A stretch of 24,459 nucleotides of DNA from NCBI GenBank assembly GCA_927798505.1, contig CAKMNE010000003.1, positions 1 through 24,459 on the forward strand. The letters are read 5' to 3'. The DNA comes from an uncultured Bacteroidales bacterium (GTDB lineage Bacteria; Bacteroidota; Bacteroidia; Bacteroidales; UBA932). Below, in pieces: positions 8,102 through 17,589 of the stretch. The number at the start of each line of letters is the position of its first letter. Position 1 is the stretch's first letter. Position numbers and translations under genes: made by a program. The notes under the pieces were generated by a model. It ran no database searches. It was given only the letters and a program-made list of their open reading frames with translations, and had not been told where the DNA came from.

Positions 8102-8199
8102 CACCCTAAACGATTAAGTAAAACAAATAAATACACAAACACCTAACCACATTGTTTTTCTGGGCTTACAGAAATGAAAAACACTGGAATTATTTGACA

Positions 8200-11100
8200 A
8201 TGAAACGATTAACTTCAAAGCTAGCCTCAGTGGCAATGGCAATTCTGCTTGCCGTTCCCGCTTTTGCACAGAACCTGACTGTGTCCGGCACGGTGACCGA
8301 CACCGGCGGAGAGCCCGTATTTGGCGCAGCAGTTATGGTAAAAGGCACAACCAAGGGCGTTACGACAGATCTTGACGGCAAGTACAGTCTTTCTGTCGCT
8401 TCTGACGCCATTCTCGTATGCCAGAACATCGGTTACAAAACGGTGGAAGTCGCAGTCAACGGCAGAGCCACTCTCGATTTCGTACTCGAAACCGATGCCG
8501 AACTTCTTGACGCAACCGTTGTCGTAGGTTACGGTACACTCAAAAAGACCCAGCTCGTGGGCGCGGTCGAGACCGTCGATGGCGAAACTCTTCAGAACAG
8601 GACCAATGCAACCGTCTCCAGATCCCTTCAGGGTCAGGTTGCCGGCCTCAGCATCGGAATCGTCGATGGAAAAGCTTCTCACCAGGGCTCGATCAGCATC
8701 CGCGGCAATGCCAGCAAATCTTACGAATCACGAAACTTCAGCGGCAGCGGCGGCTCCAAGCTTGAAACCGGTTCCATGGGTCAGGGCGGAAGCTGTCTCG
8801 TGATGATCGACGGCGTGGAAGGTGACCTTTCGACCGTAAACCCGGAAGACGTCGAGAGCATCTCTGTCCTCAAGGATGCAGCATCCTGCGCCGTTTACGG
8901 TGCCCGCGGTGCATTCGGCGTAATCCTCGTTACGACCAAGAAACCTGCAAGCGACCGAATCAGTGCCAACTTCAACGCATCCGTAGGTATCAACCGCAGA
9001 ACCGTGCTCTGGGAAGATGAAGTCGTTACCGACGGTTACGAGTGGGCACAGTATTATGCCCTCTTCTCCCAGTTCTCCGGCTCTACCCCTGTTGCCGGCG
9101 GCGGACTCAATGGCACCTACCCTACCAAGGTCAACGGCTACGACACCTTCTCCCCTGAATATGTTGAAGAACTCCGTAAACGCTGGCACGAGCCGGACTA
9201 CGAGTACTACCAGAACCCTTGGGGCTATGCTCCGGACGGAACCTACCTTTACTACGGCAGCACCAACTGGTTCGATCTCTACTACAAGGACTACAACATA
9301 ACCCAGAACTACAACTTCAGCATCTCCGGTTCAAGCAAGAAGACCAGCTTCAGCGTAAGCGGCCGCTACTACAACCAGGACGGTATCTATAATTTCGGAA
9401 ACGAGAAATTCAATTCCATAAGCCTCAGGGCCAAGGGTTCCGTCGAGGTGACCAAGTGGTTCAAGATTTCCGAGAACGCCTACTTCTTCAAGAGAAAATA
9501 CCACCAGCCTACCGTCGTCAGCGGTTCATACGTTATCCAGCGCCAGTTCGACGTCCGCGCACAACCGGTGCTCGTCCCTCTCAACGAAGACGGAACGACC
9601 ACTTTTGCCGGCGCAGCCACCTGCTACACCGCATGGCACAATGACGAGGCCTATCAGGAGAATGACAAACTCGACCTCATTTCCACCACCACTCTTGATT
9701 TCACCCCTATCAAGGACGTGCTCAAGATTTCGGCTGACATAACCTACAAGGCAATACGTTCAAGCCAGCTCCGCCTCTCCCCTATGCAGACCGGACAGCT
9801 CAGCCCTATCGCGACAAAGAACTACAACGAGTACTCAAGTTCATACAAATCCGACTGGAGATACAACACTGACTACATCGCAGCCAACGTGGTCGGCACC
9901 TGGACTCCGAAACTCGGAGAAAAGCACGACCTTAACGTAATGGCCGGTTGGAACATTGCAAGCACCAACTACCGCAGACTCTATCTGCAGAGAAAGGGCG
10001 TGATGTACCCTCAGATGCCTTCTTTCGAGCTTATGGACATCGACACCTACAGTGTTGAAGACGACGGATACGACAGAAGAGAAACCGGCTTCTTCGCCCG
10101 TGTCAACTACACCCTCTTCAACCGCTATATCTTCGAGCTTGCAGGACGTTATGACGGTTCTTCCCGTTTCCCTGTCAACCAGCGCTGGGGCTTCTTCCCT
10201 TCAGGATCCTTTGGATGGAGAATCTCAGAGGAGCCTTGGATGAAGGGTGCGAAATCCTGGCTGAACAACCTCAAGCTGCGCGCGAATGCCGGTTCCCTCG
10301 GAAATGCGAACATAAGCGACTATGCATTCCTCGATCTGTGGGCAATTGATAAGAGCAGCGTCCTCATCAACGGCGAGAAAGTGCCTTACACCATCTCCCC
10401 TACCACTCTCGTTCCGGAATCCCTGACCTGGGAAACCATCACCACCTATGACGTAGGTCTCGACTTCGACCTCTTCAAGAACCGTCTTTCCTTCTCCGGT
10501 GACTTCTACATCAAGGACTCAAAGGACCTCCTCATTGCCGGTCCGAAGCTTCCTGAGCAGCTCGGAGCAAGCACTCCTAAAGGCAACTACGGTTCCACCC
10601 GCGACATAGGTTACGAGCTCCAGCTCCAGTGGAAGGACAGCTTCGATCTCGGAGGAAAGCCTTTCAGATACAGCATCAAGGGAGTCTTCTTCGACAACGT
10701 ATGCTATGTAACCAACTACTACAACCCTACCGGCTACATCATCGGCCCTTACAATGGAAAAGAGTGGGGTGAAATCTGGGGCTTCCGCACCGCAGGCATC
10801 TTCGCAAGCAATGACGAGGCCAATGACTGGAACGTCGATACCTTCCACCAGAACGGTACCTCTGTATATCGCGCGTACGCGGGCGACCTCAAGTATGTCG
10901 ACATCGACGGTGACGGCAAGATTGGTATCGGAAAGCAGACTCTCGACGACCACGGCGACCTCGAAGTCATAGGTAACGAAATGCCACGCTACCAGTATGG
11001 TCTGAACTTCGACTTCAACTGGAACGGCATCGGCCTTAGCATAGCGCTCCAGGGCATAGGCAAGAAGGACTGGTACTTCTCCAACGGTTCCGGCTTCTTC

Positions 11101-11574
11101 TACGGTATGTACGACCACTCTTATGGCTATATGCTGAAGGACCAGATCGGCAAGATGGTTGACATTGACGTAAGCTCCGACAAGTGGGTAGTTACCAATA
11201 TGGACAAGAATCCTTACTGGACATCCCAGAGAAGCCACGTTGCAAACCGTAACGTAGGTCCTCTCGCAACTCCGAACGACCACTTCCTCCAGAATGTCGG
11301 CTTCCTCCGTCTGAAGAACCTCACCCTTGACTATACCTTCCCTGCCAAGCTTATGGAAAAGGCCAAGATCAAGACTCTCAAGGTTTACTTCTCCGGTGAG
11401 AACCTCGCTTGCTACTCCCCTCTCCAGAAGCATAACAGAATGTGCGACCCAGAGGTTATCGAGGCAGGTGACACTGACACCAACAACCACGCAAAAGGAT
11501 ACTCCGGTATGGGAGAAGGCTATAGCTACCCTATGCTGATGACCTTCACTTTCGGTATTAACCTATCATTCTAA
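8200..11574 (+). CDS. SusC/RagA-family TonB-dependent outer-membrane transporter
   Basis: This 22-stranded outer-membrane transporter of 1124 residues imports oligomeric nutrients together with its SusD partner, powered by TonB. A signal peptide is cleaved after VPAFA (residue 23). The carboxypeptidase-regulatory-like beta-sandwich domain (about 26-102) contains GTTKGVTTDLDGKYSL. The SusC signature VVVGYGTLKKTQLVGAV and a plug domain with ISVLKDAASCAVYGARGAFG come next. The barrel ends in a terminal phenylalanine (FTFGINLSF), the usual barrel-assembly signal. The ATG at 8200 is chosen over the in-frame TTG at 8152 because it starts a proper signal peptide. It heads a three-gene operon with susD (12-base gap) and a phosphoesterase gene (9-base gap). 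Substrate cannot be read from the sequence; the gene context points to a phosphorylated compound. Confidence 0.95.
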   Translation: MKRLTSKLASVAMAILLAVPAFAQNLTVSGTVTDTGGEPVFGAAVMVKGTTKGVTTDLDGKYSLSVASDAILVCQNIGYKTVEVAVNGRATLDFVLETDAELLDATVVVGYGTLKKTQLVGAVETVDGETLQNRTNATVSRSLQGQVAGLSIGIVDGKASHQGSISIRGNASKSYESRNFSGSGGSKLETGSMGQGGSCLVMIDGVEGDLSTVNPEDVESISVLKDAASCAVYGARGAFGVILVTTKKPASDRISANFNASVGINRRTVLWEDEVVTDGYEWAQYYALFSQFSGSTPVAGGGLNGTYPTKVNGYDTFSPEYVEELRKRWHEPDYEYYQNPWGYAPDGTYLYYGSTNWFDLYYKDYNITQNYNFSISGSSKKTSFSVSGRYYNQDGIYNFGNEKFNSISLRAKGSVEVTKWFKISENAYFFKRKYHQPTVVSGSYVIQRQFDVRAQPVLVPLNEDGTTTFAGAATCYTAWHNDEAYQENDKLDLISTTTLDFTPIKDVLKISADITYKAIRSSQLRLSPMQTGQLSPIATKNYNEYSSSYKSDWRYNTDYIAANVVGTWTPKLGEKHDLNVMAGWNIASTNYRRLYLQRKGVMYPQMPSFELMDIDTYSVEDDGYDRRETGFFARVNYTLFNRYIFELAGRYDGSSRFPVNQRWGFFPSGSFGWRISEEPWMKGAKSWLNNLKLRANAGSLGNANISDYAFLDLWAIDKSSVLINGEKVPYTISPTTLVPESLTWETITTYDVGLDFDLFKNRLSFSGDFYIKDSKDLLIAGPKLPEQLGASTPKGNYGSTRDIGYELQLQWKDSFDLGGKPFRYSIKGVFFDNVCYVTNYYNPTGYIIGPYNGKEWGEIWGFRTAGIFASNDEANDWNVDTFHQNGTSVYRAYAGDLKYVDIDGDGKIGIGKQTLDDHGDLEVIGNEMPRYQYGLNFDFNWNGIGLSIALQGIGKKDWYFSNGSGFFYGMYDHSYGYMLKDQIGKMVDIDVSSDKWVVTNMDKNPYWTSQRSHVANRNVGPLATPNDHFLQNVGFLRLKNLTLDYTFPAKLMEKAKIKTLKVYFSGENLACYSPLQKHNRMCDPEVIEAGDTDTNNHAKGYSGMGEGYSYPMLMTFTFGINLSF

Positions 11575-11586
11575 TTCGCAAGAAAG

Positions 11587-13554
11587 ATGAAAAAAATAAT
11601 ATACACTGTATTGACTTGTGCAATTGCGCTGAGTTTCACGGCTTGCGATGATTTCTTCGGCGTAAAGCCTGTTGACGAGGTCGCAGCTGACACCTTCCTT
11701 AGCAACGAACAGGAAATCAACCTGTTTGCAAGGGGATTGATTCAGACCTACAGACCTGACGCAGACGCCATCGCGGCCGGTGACAACGGCACCGATCTCA
11801 TCTCCAAACGAGACCCTTCGAAATTCTGGTTCCCTAACGACATTTACACCTCTGCAGACCGTGGTGCATGGTCCTACACCAATGTACGTAGAGCCAACAC
11901 CCTCATTTACGGAATGGAAAAGGCCAAGGGAAAGATTCCGGAGGAAGTTTACAATCATTATCAGGGCGTAGGACGTTTCTGGAGGGCTTATTTCCATTTT
12001 GACAAGGTTCAGGTCTATGGCGACCTTCCTTGGCAGGACAAACTCGTGGATCCTAGCGATTCACTTATGCTCTATGCCCCAAGGGACAATCGCGAGTTTG
12101 TCGTAAACAAATGTATCGAGGACCTCAAGTTCGCTGTTGAGAACTGCTTTGGAGACGACAGCTACAAGGCGCAGATTAACAAGTGGGTTGCAGCAGCTTA
12201 TCTTTCCCAGATTGCCCTTTACGAGGGAACCCTCAGGAAATACCACGACGTGAACCGCTCCACCATGACTCCTTGGACCAATGAGTACGGAGACTGGAGG
12301 TCGCTGCTTGAAATCAGCGTATGGGCAAGCGAAGTGATCATCAACTCCGGCAAGTTCAAACTCAACGGCAATTATGCTGCGAACTTCGTTACGGAAAAGC
12401 TTTACAGCAATCCTGAAATGATCTGGGTAGCTGAATACTCCACCGACGAGGCCAACACCGTTACCCACTCGCTTACTTCTGACTTCCGCGGAACGAACAC
12501 CATTGCTCCGTCTCCTACAAAGAACTATGTCAACCAGTTCCTCAAGATTGACGGAACCCCTATGGAGACAGACAAGATTTCCCTGCTTGAAGAACTTGCT
12601 GCAGACAACGGCCGCGACCCTCGTCTGAATGCAACGGTCAACCACGTGGGCTGGACCTACAAGGCAAACAACGGAACCACTCCTTACAAGTATATGCCTT
12701 GCTCCCTCACCCCTACCGGTTACAATCTCATCAAGTACAATATCGAGGAAGAGAACCAGTTCAACGTTGCAAAGTGCGGAAACTCAATTCCTATCTTCCG
12801 TTATGCCGAAATCCTTCTCAACTATGCAGAGGCGAAGGCCGAACTCAACGGCGGTGTCCTGAGTGACGCCGACTGGGACCTCACGATAGGAGCCCTCAGG
12901 AAGAGAGCCGGCATGACGGGTACTTCTCGCCCTGCCAAGGTTGATCCTGTCCTCTACAAGTACTATGCTGACGCATACGACTATGAGGAAGGCGACATCC
13001 AGGGCAGCCGTGCTGCAGAACTCAAAGGCTACCTCACTCCGGACATAGTTGAAATCCGCCGCGAGAGGGTTTGTGAGATGGGCTATGAAGGAAGGCGCTA
13101 TGACGACCTCGTAAGATGGCACTGCCTGAGCATTGTCCCTATGCGTGGAACCAACGGTGAAGGCACTCTCGGAATCTGGGTTTCCAAGGAGGATGCGAAG
13201 AACGGCTTCCTCTTCAACCCTACCTTCCTCCAGGGAGACGGCGACGGAAAGTACTGGATGTACAAATACGACGAGGGAACCAAGGAATATGTAAGGGTTG
13301 ACAAGAAAGAAGAAGCAACCCATTATGCATATCACGGCCCTGTTACCTTCGACGGTGGCAAGGAGATTTCCGAGTTCAACTTCAAGGTAACCACGAAAGG
13401 CGGCCAGCAGTCCCTCTCGCTTTCAGAAGGTGACCACGGCTATATGATTTTCCACTACCCTCTTGAGTGGAACTCTAAGAAGTACCTCTATCCTATCTCA
13501 CAGAACGTTCTTACAAACAACCCGAATATCACCCAGAATTTCGGATGGGAATAA
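11587..13554 (+). CDS. SusD/RagB-family nutrient-binding lipoprotein
   Basis: This surface lipoprotein of 655 residues forms the lid and substrate-binding partner of the SusC transporter. The signal peptide ends in SFTAC (Cys20). SusD hallmarks are the N-terminal CDDFFGVKPVDEV region, helical TPR-like segments (VGRFWRAYFHFDKVQVYGDLP), PIFRYAEILLNYAEAKAEL, REEV-type helix IVEIRRERVCEMGYEGRRYDDLVRW, and the C-terminal LYPISQNVLTNNPNITQNFGW. A stretch of about 100 residues between the RRYDDLVRW helix and the C-terminus is rich in charged and aromatic residues and may be a ligand-specific insert. It lies 12 bases after susC and 9 bases before the phosphoesterase gene, so all three are co-transcribed. 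Confidence 0.95.
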   Translation: MKKIIYTVLTCAIALSFTACDDFFGVKPVDEVAADTFLSNEQEINLFARGLIQTYRPDADAIAAGDNGTDLISKRDPSKFWFPNDIYTSADRGAWSYTNVRRANTLIYGMEKAKGKIPEEVYNHYQGVGRFWRAYFHFDKVQVYGDLPWQDKLVDPSDSLMLYAPRDNREFVVNKCIEDLKFAVENCFGDDSYKAQINKWVAAAYLSQIALYEGTLRKYHDVNRSTMTPWTNEYGDWRSLLEISVWASEVIINSGKFKLNGNYAANFVTEKLYSNPEMIWVAEYSTDEANTVTHSLTSDFRGTNTIAPSPTKNYVNQFLKIDGTPMETDKISLLEELAADNGRDPRLNATVNHVGWTYKANNGTTPYKYMPCSLTPTGYNLIKYNIEEENQFNVAKCGNSIPIFRYAEILLNYAEAKAELNGGVLSDADWDLTIGALRKRAGMTGTSRPAKVDPVLYKYYADAYDYEEGDIQGSRAAELKGYLTPDIVEIRRERVCEMGYEGRRYDDLVRWHCLSIVPMRGTNGEGTLGIWVSKEDAKNGFLFNPTFLQGDGDGKYWMYKYDEGTKEYVRVDKKEEATHYAYHGPVTFDGGKEISEFNFKVTTKGGQQSLSLSEGDHGYMIFHYPLEWNSKKYLYPISQNVLTNNPNITQNFGWE

Positions 13555-13563
13555 TTCTTTAGG

Positions 13564-15330
13564 ATGAAAAGGAATCTTACAATTTTACTGTTCACGGCAA
13601 CCCTCTTCATGGGGGTTGCTTGTGAAAAGATACCTGACAATGGAGGAGAGAACGAAGGTAACGGCAAAAGGCTGACGGAACTGAACGGGACCTCTATAAG
13701 TCAGGACTGCAATCTGATAGGCATAGTCAAGGACATCGACGGCAATCCTATCCCGGGAGTTCCCGTTACTGACGGATATACCTTCGTTCAGACTGACAAA
13801 AACGGTGTTTATCAGATGGCTGCAAGCCGCTATGCCCGCAAGGCATACATCACGATTCCTTCCGGCTATGACGTTCCTCTGGATGAGGAGAATCACCTTC
13901 CGTGCTTCTTCTCGCCTGGAACCATAGTCAGAGCAAATCAGAACCGCAACGACTTCGTTCTCACGCCGAGTGCTGCACCTGAAGACAAAATAACCCTCGT
14001 GATGGTCAGTGACCCGCAGTGTCAGACGGCAGCCCAGGTACTCCGGTACAAGAACGAAACTATCCCCGACATTCAGAACACGCTTTCAAACAATGCGGAC
14101 AAATATCCGAATCCATACGCATTCACCCTGGGAGACATCACTTTCGACAGCTCGAACCTTTGGGAATCGATGAAGTCGTCGATGTCGAACCTCAAATACG
14201 GAAGCGGATACCTGCCTTTCTTCCAATGCATAGGCAATCACGACCACACGTCCACGACTGCATCGGATTTCGAATCGACCGCCTTGTATTTCGAGAACTT
14301 CGGTCCGACGGACTATTCTCTCAACAGAGGAAATGTGCACATCATTGTGATGGATGACATCATCTGCACGTCCACGGTCACCAACTCCAGCCCTAACAGG
14401 GCCACTTGGAATTACGATGGAGGTTTTACCGGAGCACAGATCAAGTGGCTTGAGCAGGATCTCGATCTCGTTGACAACAAGGAAGACAAGATGGTAGTGC
14501 TCTGTCTGCACATTCCTTTCCGTGCGGGTTCTTCAAGCGGTGGCGGCAACGTCAACAAGGGAGCATATTATTCTGAAGTCCTCACTCTTCTCAAGCAGTT
14601 CAAGGAAGCTCACATTATGATAGGCCATACACACTTCCCTCAGAACTACATTCACAATTCCTATAAGACGAAGAGCGGAAAGCCTGTTTATGAGCATATT
14701 CACGGAGCTGCCTGCGGAGGATGGTGGGCCTGCAATCTGAACACCGACGGAACCCCGAACGGATACTATCTCTATGAGATTGATGCCGCAAAGGGTGAGA
14801 TGATAAACTGGAAAGCCAAGTACACCAATCAAACCTTCGATTACCAGATGAGGGTGTACAATGGAAACCAGATCTACACCGGAACGAAAGGCTATCTCTA
14901 CAAATGGGATGTCACGACCAACGGCGGTGCCGGAGCATATAACGTCGGCGGAAGCAGCAACATATTCGCAAAAGGCTACGCCGCACTTAAGAACGCGATC
15001 GTTGCAGCCGTATGGAATGACGACAGCCAGAACTGGAAAGTCGAATACTACAAGGACGGAGTCAAAAAAGGCGATTTCATCCGTCTTGGTGACGGCAGTT
15101 GCTGCGATATCTGCGTATGTTCCTATTTCTTCAATGAATTGGGCAAGAACACCACTTCATGGACAAAAAGCACAGCCAGCCACTTCTGGTACTATGTCCC
15201 TGAATCGGGCGACCCTGCTTCCGAAGTCAATTGGGAGGTCAGGGCAACTCAGAAAGTCCCAAGCGCAGGAACATCTGCAGAAAATGTGTACAGTTGCACG
15301 TCATTCACGACGGATTACACCGGATTCTGA
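13564..15330 (+). CDS. Calcineurin-like metallophosphoesterase lipoprotein
   Basis: This exported lipoprotein of 588 residues (signal peptide ending GVAC, Cys20) is predicted to hydrolyse phosphoesters or phosphodiesters at the cell surface or in the periplasm. An N-terminal carboxypeptidase-regulatory-like domain (about 48-135, GIVKDIDGNPIPGVPVTDG) precedes the metallophosphatase core. The metal motifs are in order: SDPQ (D150), GD (190-191), GNHD (224-227), H316 in LHIPF and GHTH (354-357). The first motif is D-P-Q rather than the classic D-x-H. A C-terminal beta-rich domain (about 400-588) matches the layout of the Bacteroidota MetallophosN/Metallophos/MetallophosC architecture. It is the last gene of the susCD operon and its only enzyme, so the imported nutrient is probably phosphorylated. 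The exact substrate is unknown. Confidence 0.87.
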   Translation: MKRNLTILLFTATLFMGVACEKIPDNGGENEGNGKRLTELNGTSISQDCNLIGIVKDIDGNPIPGVPVTDGYTFVQTDKNGVYQMAASRYARKAYITIPSGYDVPLDEENHLPCFFSPGTIVRANQNRNDFVLTPSAAPEDKITLVMVSDPQCQTAAQVLRYKNETIPDIQNTLSNNADKYPNPYAFTLGDITFDSSNLWESMKSSMSNLKYGSGYLPFFQCIGNHDHTSTTASDFESTALYFENFGPTDYSLNRGNVHIIVMDDIICTSTVTNSSPNRATWNYDGGFTGAQIKWLEQDLDLVDNKEDKMVVLCLHIPFRAGSSSGGGNVNKGAYYSEVLTLLKQFKEAHIMIGHTHFPQNYIHNSYKTKSGKPVYEHIHGAACGGWWACNLNTDGTPNGYYLYEIDAAKGEMINWKAKYTNQTFDYQMRVYNGNQIYTGTKGYLYKWDVTTNGGAGAYNVGGSSNIFAKGYAALKNAIVAAVWNDDSQNWKVEYYKDGVKKGDFIRLGDGSCCDICVCSYFFNELGKNTTSWTKSTASHFWYYVPESGDPASEVNWEVRATQKVPSAGTSAENVYSCTSFTTDYTGF

Positions 15331-15362
15331 TTTCCGGCCGATGTGAATAGATAAAAATGCTG

Positions 15363-15401
15363 AAAAGAGAGGGAGAGAAAACGATTTCTCTCCCTCTTTT
15401 T
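15363..15401 (+). terminator. Strong intrinsic terminator of the susCD-phosphoesterase operon
   Basis: A perfect 12-bp stem (15369-15380 with 15385-15396), ACGA loop and T-tract (15397-15401) lie 38 bases after the stop codon. A-rich bases upstream of the stem (15363-15366) make it potentially bidirectional. Confidence 0.92.
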
Positions 15402-15426
15402 ATGTCTCCTCAAGTGAATTTTATCT

Positions 15427-15434
15427 TATATTTG
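15427..15434 (+). promoter_or_regulatory. -7 box of the glycosyltransferase-mtl-PTS operon promoter
   Basis: TATATTTG is a perfect TAnnTTTG match 22 bases before the glycosyltransferase ATG. The -33 element is poor: the best candidate is TATG at 15401-15404 with a 22-base spacer. A weak -33 would suit an activator-dependent promoter. No operator was recognised. Confidence 0.6.
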
Positions 15435-15456
15435 CAGGATAGACAAAGCATTGAAA

Positions 15457-16425
15457 ATGGACAAATCCGTAAAAGACATTTCTATAGTCATATCCCTCTT
15501 GAACGAGGCCGAATCCCTGCCGGAGCTCCACACCTGGATCCGCAGGGTTATGGAGGAGAACAATTTCTCCTATGAGATAATAATGGTGGACGATGGCAGC
15601 ACGGACTCCTCGTGGGATATTATCCGCCGTCTTTCGGAAGAGGACAAATCGGTGAGGGGCATTTCGTTCCGTCGGAATTACGGCAAGTCGGCTGCTCTCT
15701 ATGAGGGTTTCAAGGCCGCCGAAGGCCGGGTTGTCATAACAATGGACGCTGACTTGCAGGACTCCCCTGACGAGATACCTGAACTATACCGTATGGTGGT
15801 TGAGGATGGATGGGACATAGTGTCCGGATGGAAACAGCAGCGCAAGGACAACAAACTGACCAAGAACCTGCCGTCCAAACTCTACAACTGGACTGCCCGC
15901 AAGGTTACCGGAGTAAAGCTCCACGATATGAACTGCGGCCTGAAGGCCTACCGCAACGAAGTTGTGAAGAATATCGAGGTTTACGGGGAGATGCACCGCT
16001 ATATCCCGTATCTGGCAAAGAATGCTGGATTCACCAGGATTACCGAGAAGCCGGTGCATCATCAGAAGCGCAAGTACGGAAAGAGCAAATTCGGTCTGGA
16101 AAGGTTCGTGAACGGCTTCCTGGACCTGCTCAGTCTCTGGTTCCTCAGCACCTTCGGGAAAAAGCCAATGCACTTCTTCGGTTTTACGGGACTGCTGACC
16201 TTCCTGGCCGGCTTTGTCTGTGCGCTCTGGGTAATAATAGAAAAACTTGTCCAGCAGTGCTCCGGACTGCACTACAGGCCGGTGACCGAACAGCCGCTCT
16301 TCTATCTGGCCCTTGTGGCGCTAATCATCGGCGTACTGCTTTTCCTTGCCGGCTTCATCTGCGAACTGATATCCCGTAGCGGCCAGGAACGCAACCGGTA
16401 CAATATCAAAGAAAAAATCAAATGA
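15457..16425 (+). CDS. GtrB/DPM1-like family 2 glycosyltransferase
   Basis: The 322-residue membrane glycosyltransferase (GT2) probably transfers a sugar from a nucleotide sugar to undecaprenyl phosphate on the inner leaflet. The GT-A fold carries DDGSTD (45-50), the metal-binding DADLQD (97-102), the acceptor-side DMNCGLKAYR segment and KRKYGKSKFG. Two C-terminal hydrophobic spans (about 237-262 and 285-309) match the GtrB/ArnC layout. ATG at 15457 is preferred over the in-frame TTG at 15451. The gene is the first of the operon and its stop codon overlaps a possible mtlD start (ATGA at 16422). Its role beside mannitol and phosphodiester genes is unclear; it could glycosylate an envelope polymer or only share the transcript. 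Sugar specificity cannot be told. Confidence 0.88.
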   Translation: MDKSVKDISIVISLLNEAESLPELHTWIRRVMEENNFSYEIIMVDDGSTDSSWDIIRRLSEEDKSVRGISFRRNYGKSAALYEGFKAAEGRVVITMDADLQDSPDEIPELYRMVVEDGWDIVSGWKQQRKDNKLTKNLPSKLYNWTARKVTGVKLHDMNCGLKAYRNEVVKNIEVYGEMHRYIPYLAKNAGFTRITEKPVHHQKRKYGKSKFGLERFVNGFLDLLSLWFLSTFGKKPMHFFGFTGLLTFLAGFVCALWVIIEKLVQQCSGLHYRPVTEQPLFYLALVALIIGVLLFLAGFICELISRSGQERNRYNIKEKIK

Positions 16426-16436
16426 GCATAAATAAT

Positions 16437-17579
16437 ATGAAAACAGCAATTCAATTCGGTGGCGGCAACATAGGCCGCGGTTTCATCGGAGCCGTGCTCT
16501 CCCAGGCAGGTTACAGGGTGGTGTTCGCCGACGTCAACCAGGAACTCCTCGACAGGATCAACAGGGACGGGAAATATACGGTGCACGTAATGGATGTCGA
16601 GCAGAAAGACATCGAGATAAGCAATATCTGCGCAGTGAACTCCGGCTCACAGGAAGTTGTCGATGAGATAGTTAATGCAGAAATGATTACGACAGCCGTC
16701 GGCGTACGCATACTCAGATTCGTGGCGCCGGCGATAGCGAAAGGCATAGCCGCAAGAAAGGCGGCAGGCGTGGAAGCCCCGCTCAACATAGTCGCCTGCG
16801 AGAACGCAATCAGGGCGACAAGCCAGCTCAAGGAACTCACCTACGCCCTGCTCGACGCTGAAACAGCCGCCTGGGCCGACAGCCACGTGGGCTTCGCAGA
16901 CTGCTCGGTTGACCGCATTGTTCCGCCTGTACGCAGCGAGAATCCTATCGACGTCGTGGTGGAGAACTTCTACGAATGGAATGTCGAGGAGAAGTCTTTC
17001 GTTGGAGGGGCGCCTCAGATCGAGGGTATGAACCTTGCCGACAACCTGCTCGCCTATATAGAGCGCAAGCTCTTTACCCTCAATACCGGACACGCAATTA
17101 CTGCATATCTCGGACAGAGGAAGGGATATAAGACCATAGACGAAAGTATCGCGGATCCGGAAATATATGCGACGGTAAAGGCGGCAATGCAGCAGAGCGG
17201 CGAAGGCCTGATACGCAAATTCGGCTTCGACCACGACGCCCATTTCGCATATATAGACAAGATTATCAAACGCTTCCGCAATCCGTACCTCAAAGACGAC
17301 GTGACGCGCGTGGGACGCGAGCCGCTGCGCAAGCTTTCCGCGAACGACCGCCTCGTCCTGCCTATGATGACGGCGCTCGGCTACGGCCTGCCGGTGGACA
17401 AACTGGTGGTGGGCATAGCCGCGGCACTGCACTTCGATAACCCGGATGACCCGCAGAGCGTCGAGATGCAGCAGGAAATCGCTACCCTCGGACTGGAGGC
17501 GGCGATATGCAAGTTCAGCGGAATCGATGCAGGCAATCCTGTCGTGGCACAGATAATCGACGAATACAACAAACTGTAA
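16437..17579 (+). CDS. mtlD: Mannitol-1-phosphate 5-dehydrogenase
   Basis: This cytoplasmic enzyme oxidises D-mannitol 1-phosphate to fructose 6-phosphate with NAD. The 380-residue length equals that of E. coli MtlD (382). The N-terminal dinucleotide-binding motif is FGGGNIGRGFIG (7-18). ACENAIRATS (120-129) and the mannitol-dehydrogenase catalytic signature KLFTLNTGH (K211, N216, H219) are present, and the C-terminal helical domain is complete. The start at 16437 (MKTAIQFGGG) aligns with family N-termini. An alternative ATG at 16422, five codons upstream, overlaps the glycosyltransferase stop. The antiporter gene follows after 10 bases. Its presence with mtlA in the same operon gives a complete mannitol-to-glycolysis route. 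Confidence 0.95.
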   Translation: MKTAIQFGGGNIGRGFIGAVLSQAGYRVVFADVNQELLDRINRDGKYTVHVMDVEQKDIEISNICAVNSGSQEVVDEIVNAEMITTAVGVRILRFVAPAIAKGIAARKAAGVEAPLNIVACENAIRATSQLKELTYALLDAETAAWADSHVGFADCSVDRIVPPVRSENPIDVVVENFYEWNVEEKSFVGGAPQIEGMNLADNLLAYIERKLFTLNTGHAITAYLGQRKGYKTIDESIADPEIYATVKAAMQQSGEGLIRKFGFDHDAHFAYIDKIIKRFRNPYLKDDVTRVGREPLRKLSANDRLVLPMMTALGYGLPVDKLVVGIAAALHFDNPDDPQSVEMQQEIATLGLEAAICKFSGIDAGNPVVAQIIDEYNKL

Positions 17580-17589
17580 ATCAACGACA

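Noticed and set aside
8152..8199. TTG-initiated extension of susC by 16 residues
   Set aside because: The extension precedes a complete signal peptide beginning at the ATG 8200, so the shorter form is correct.
10519..11490. Open frame of 323 codons on the minus strand inside susC
   Set aside because: It lies fully antisense to a clear SusC barrel, has no recognisable domain, and is explained by the biased codon use of susC.
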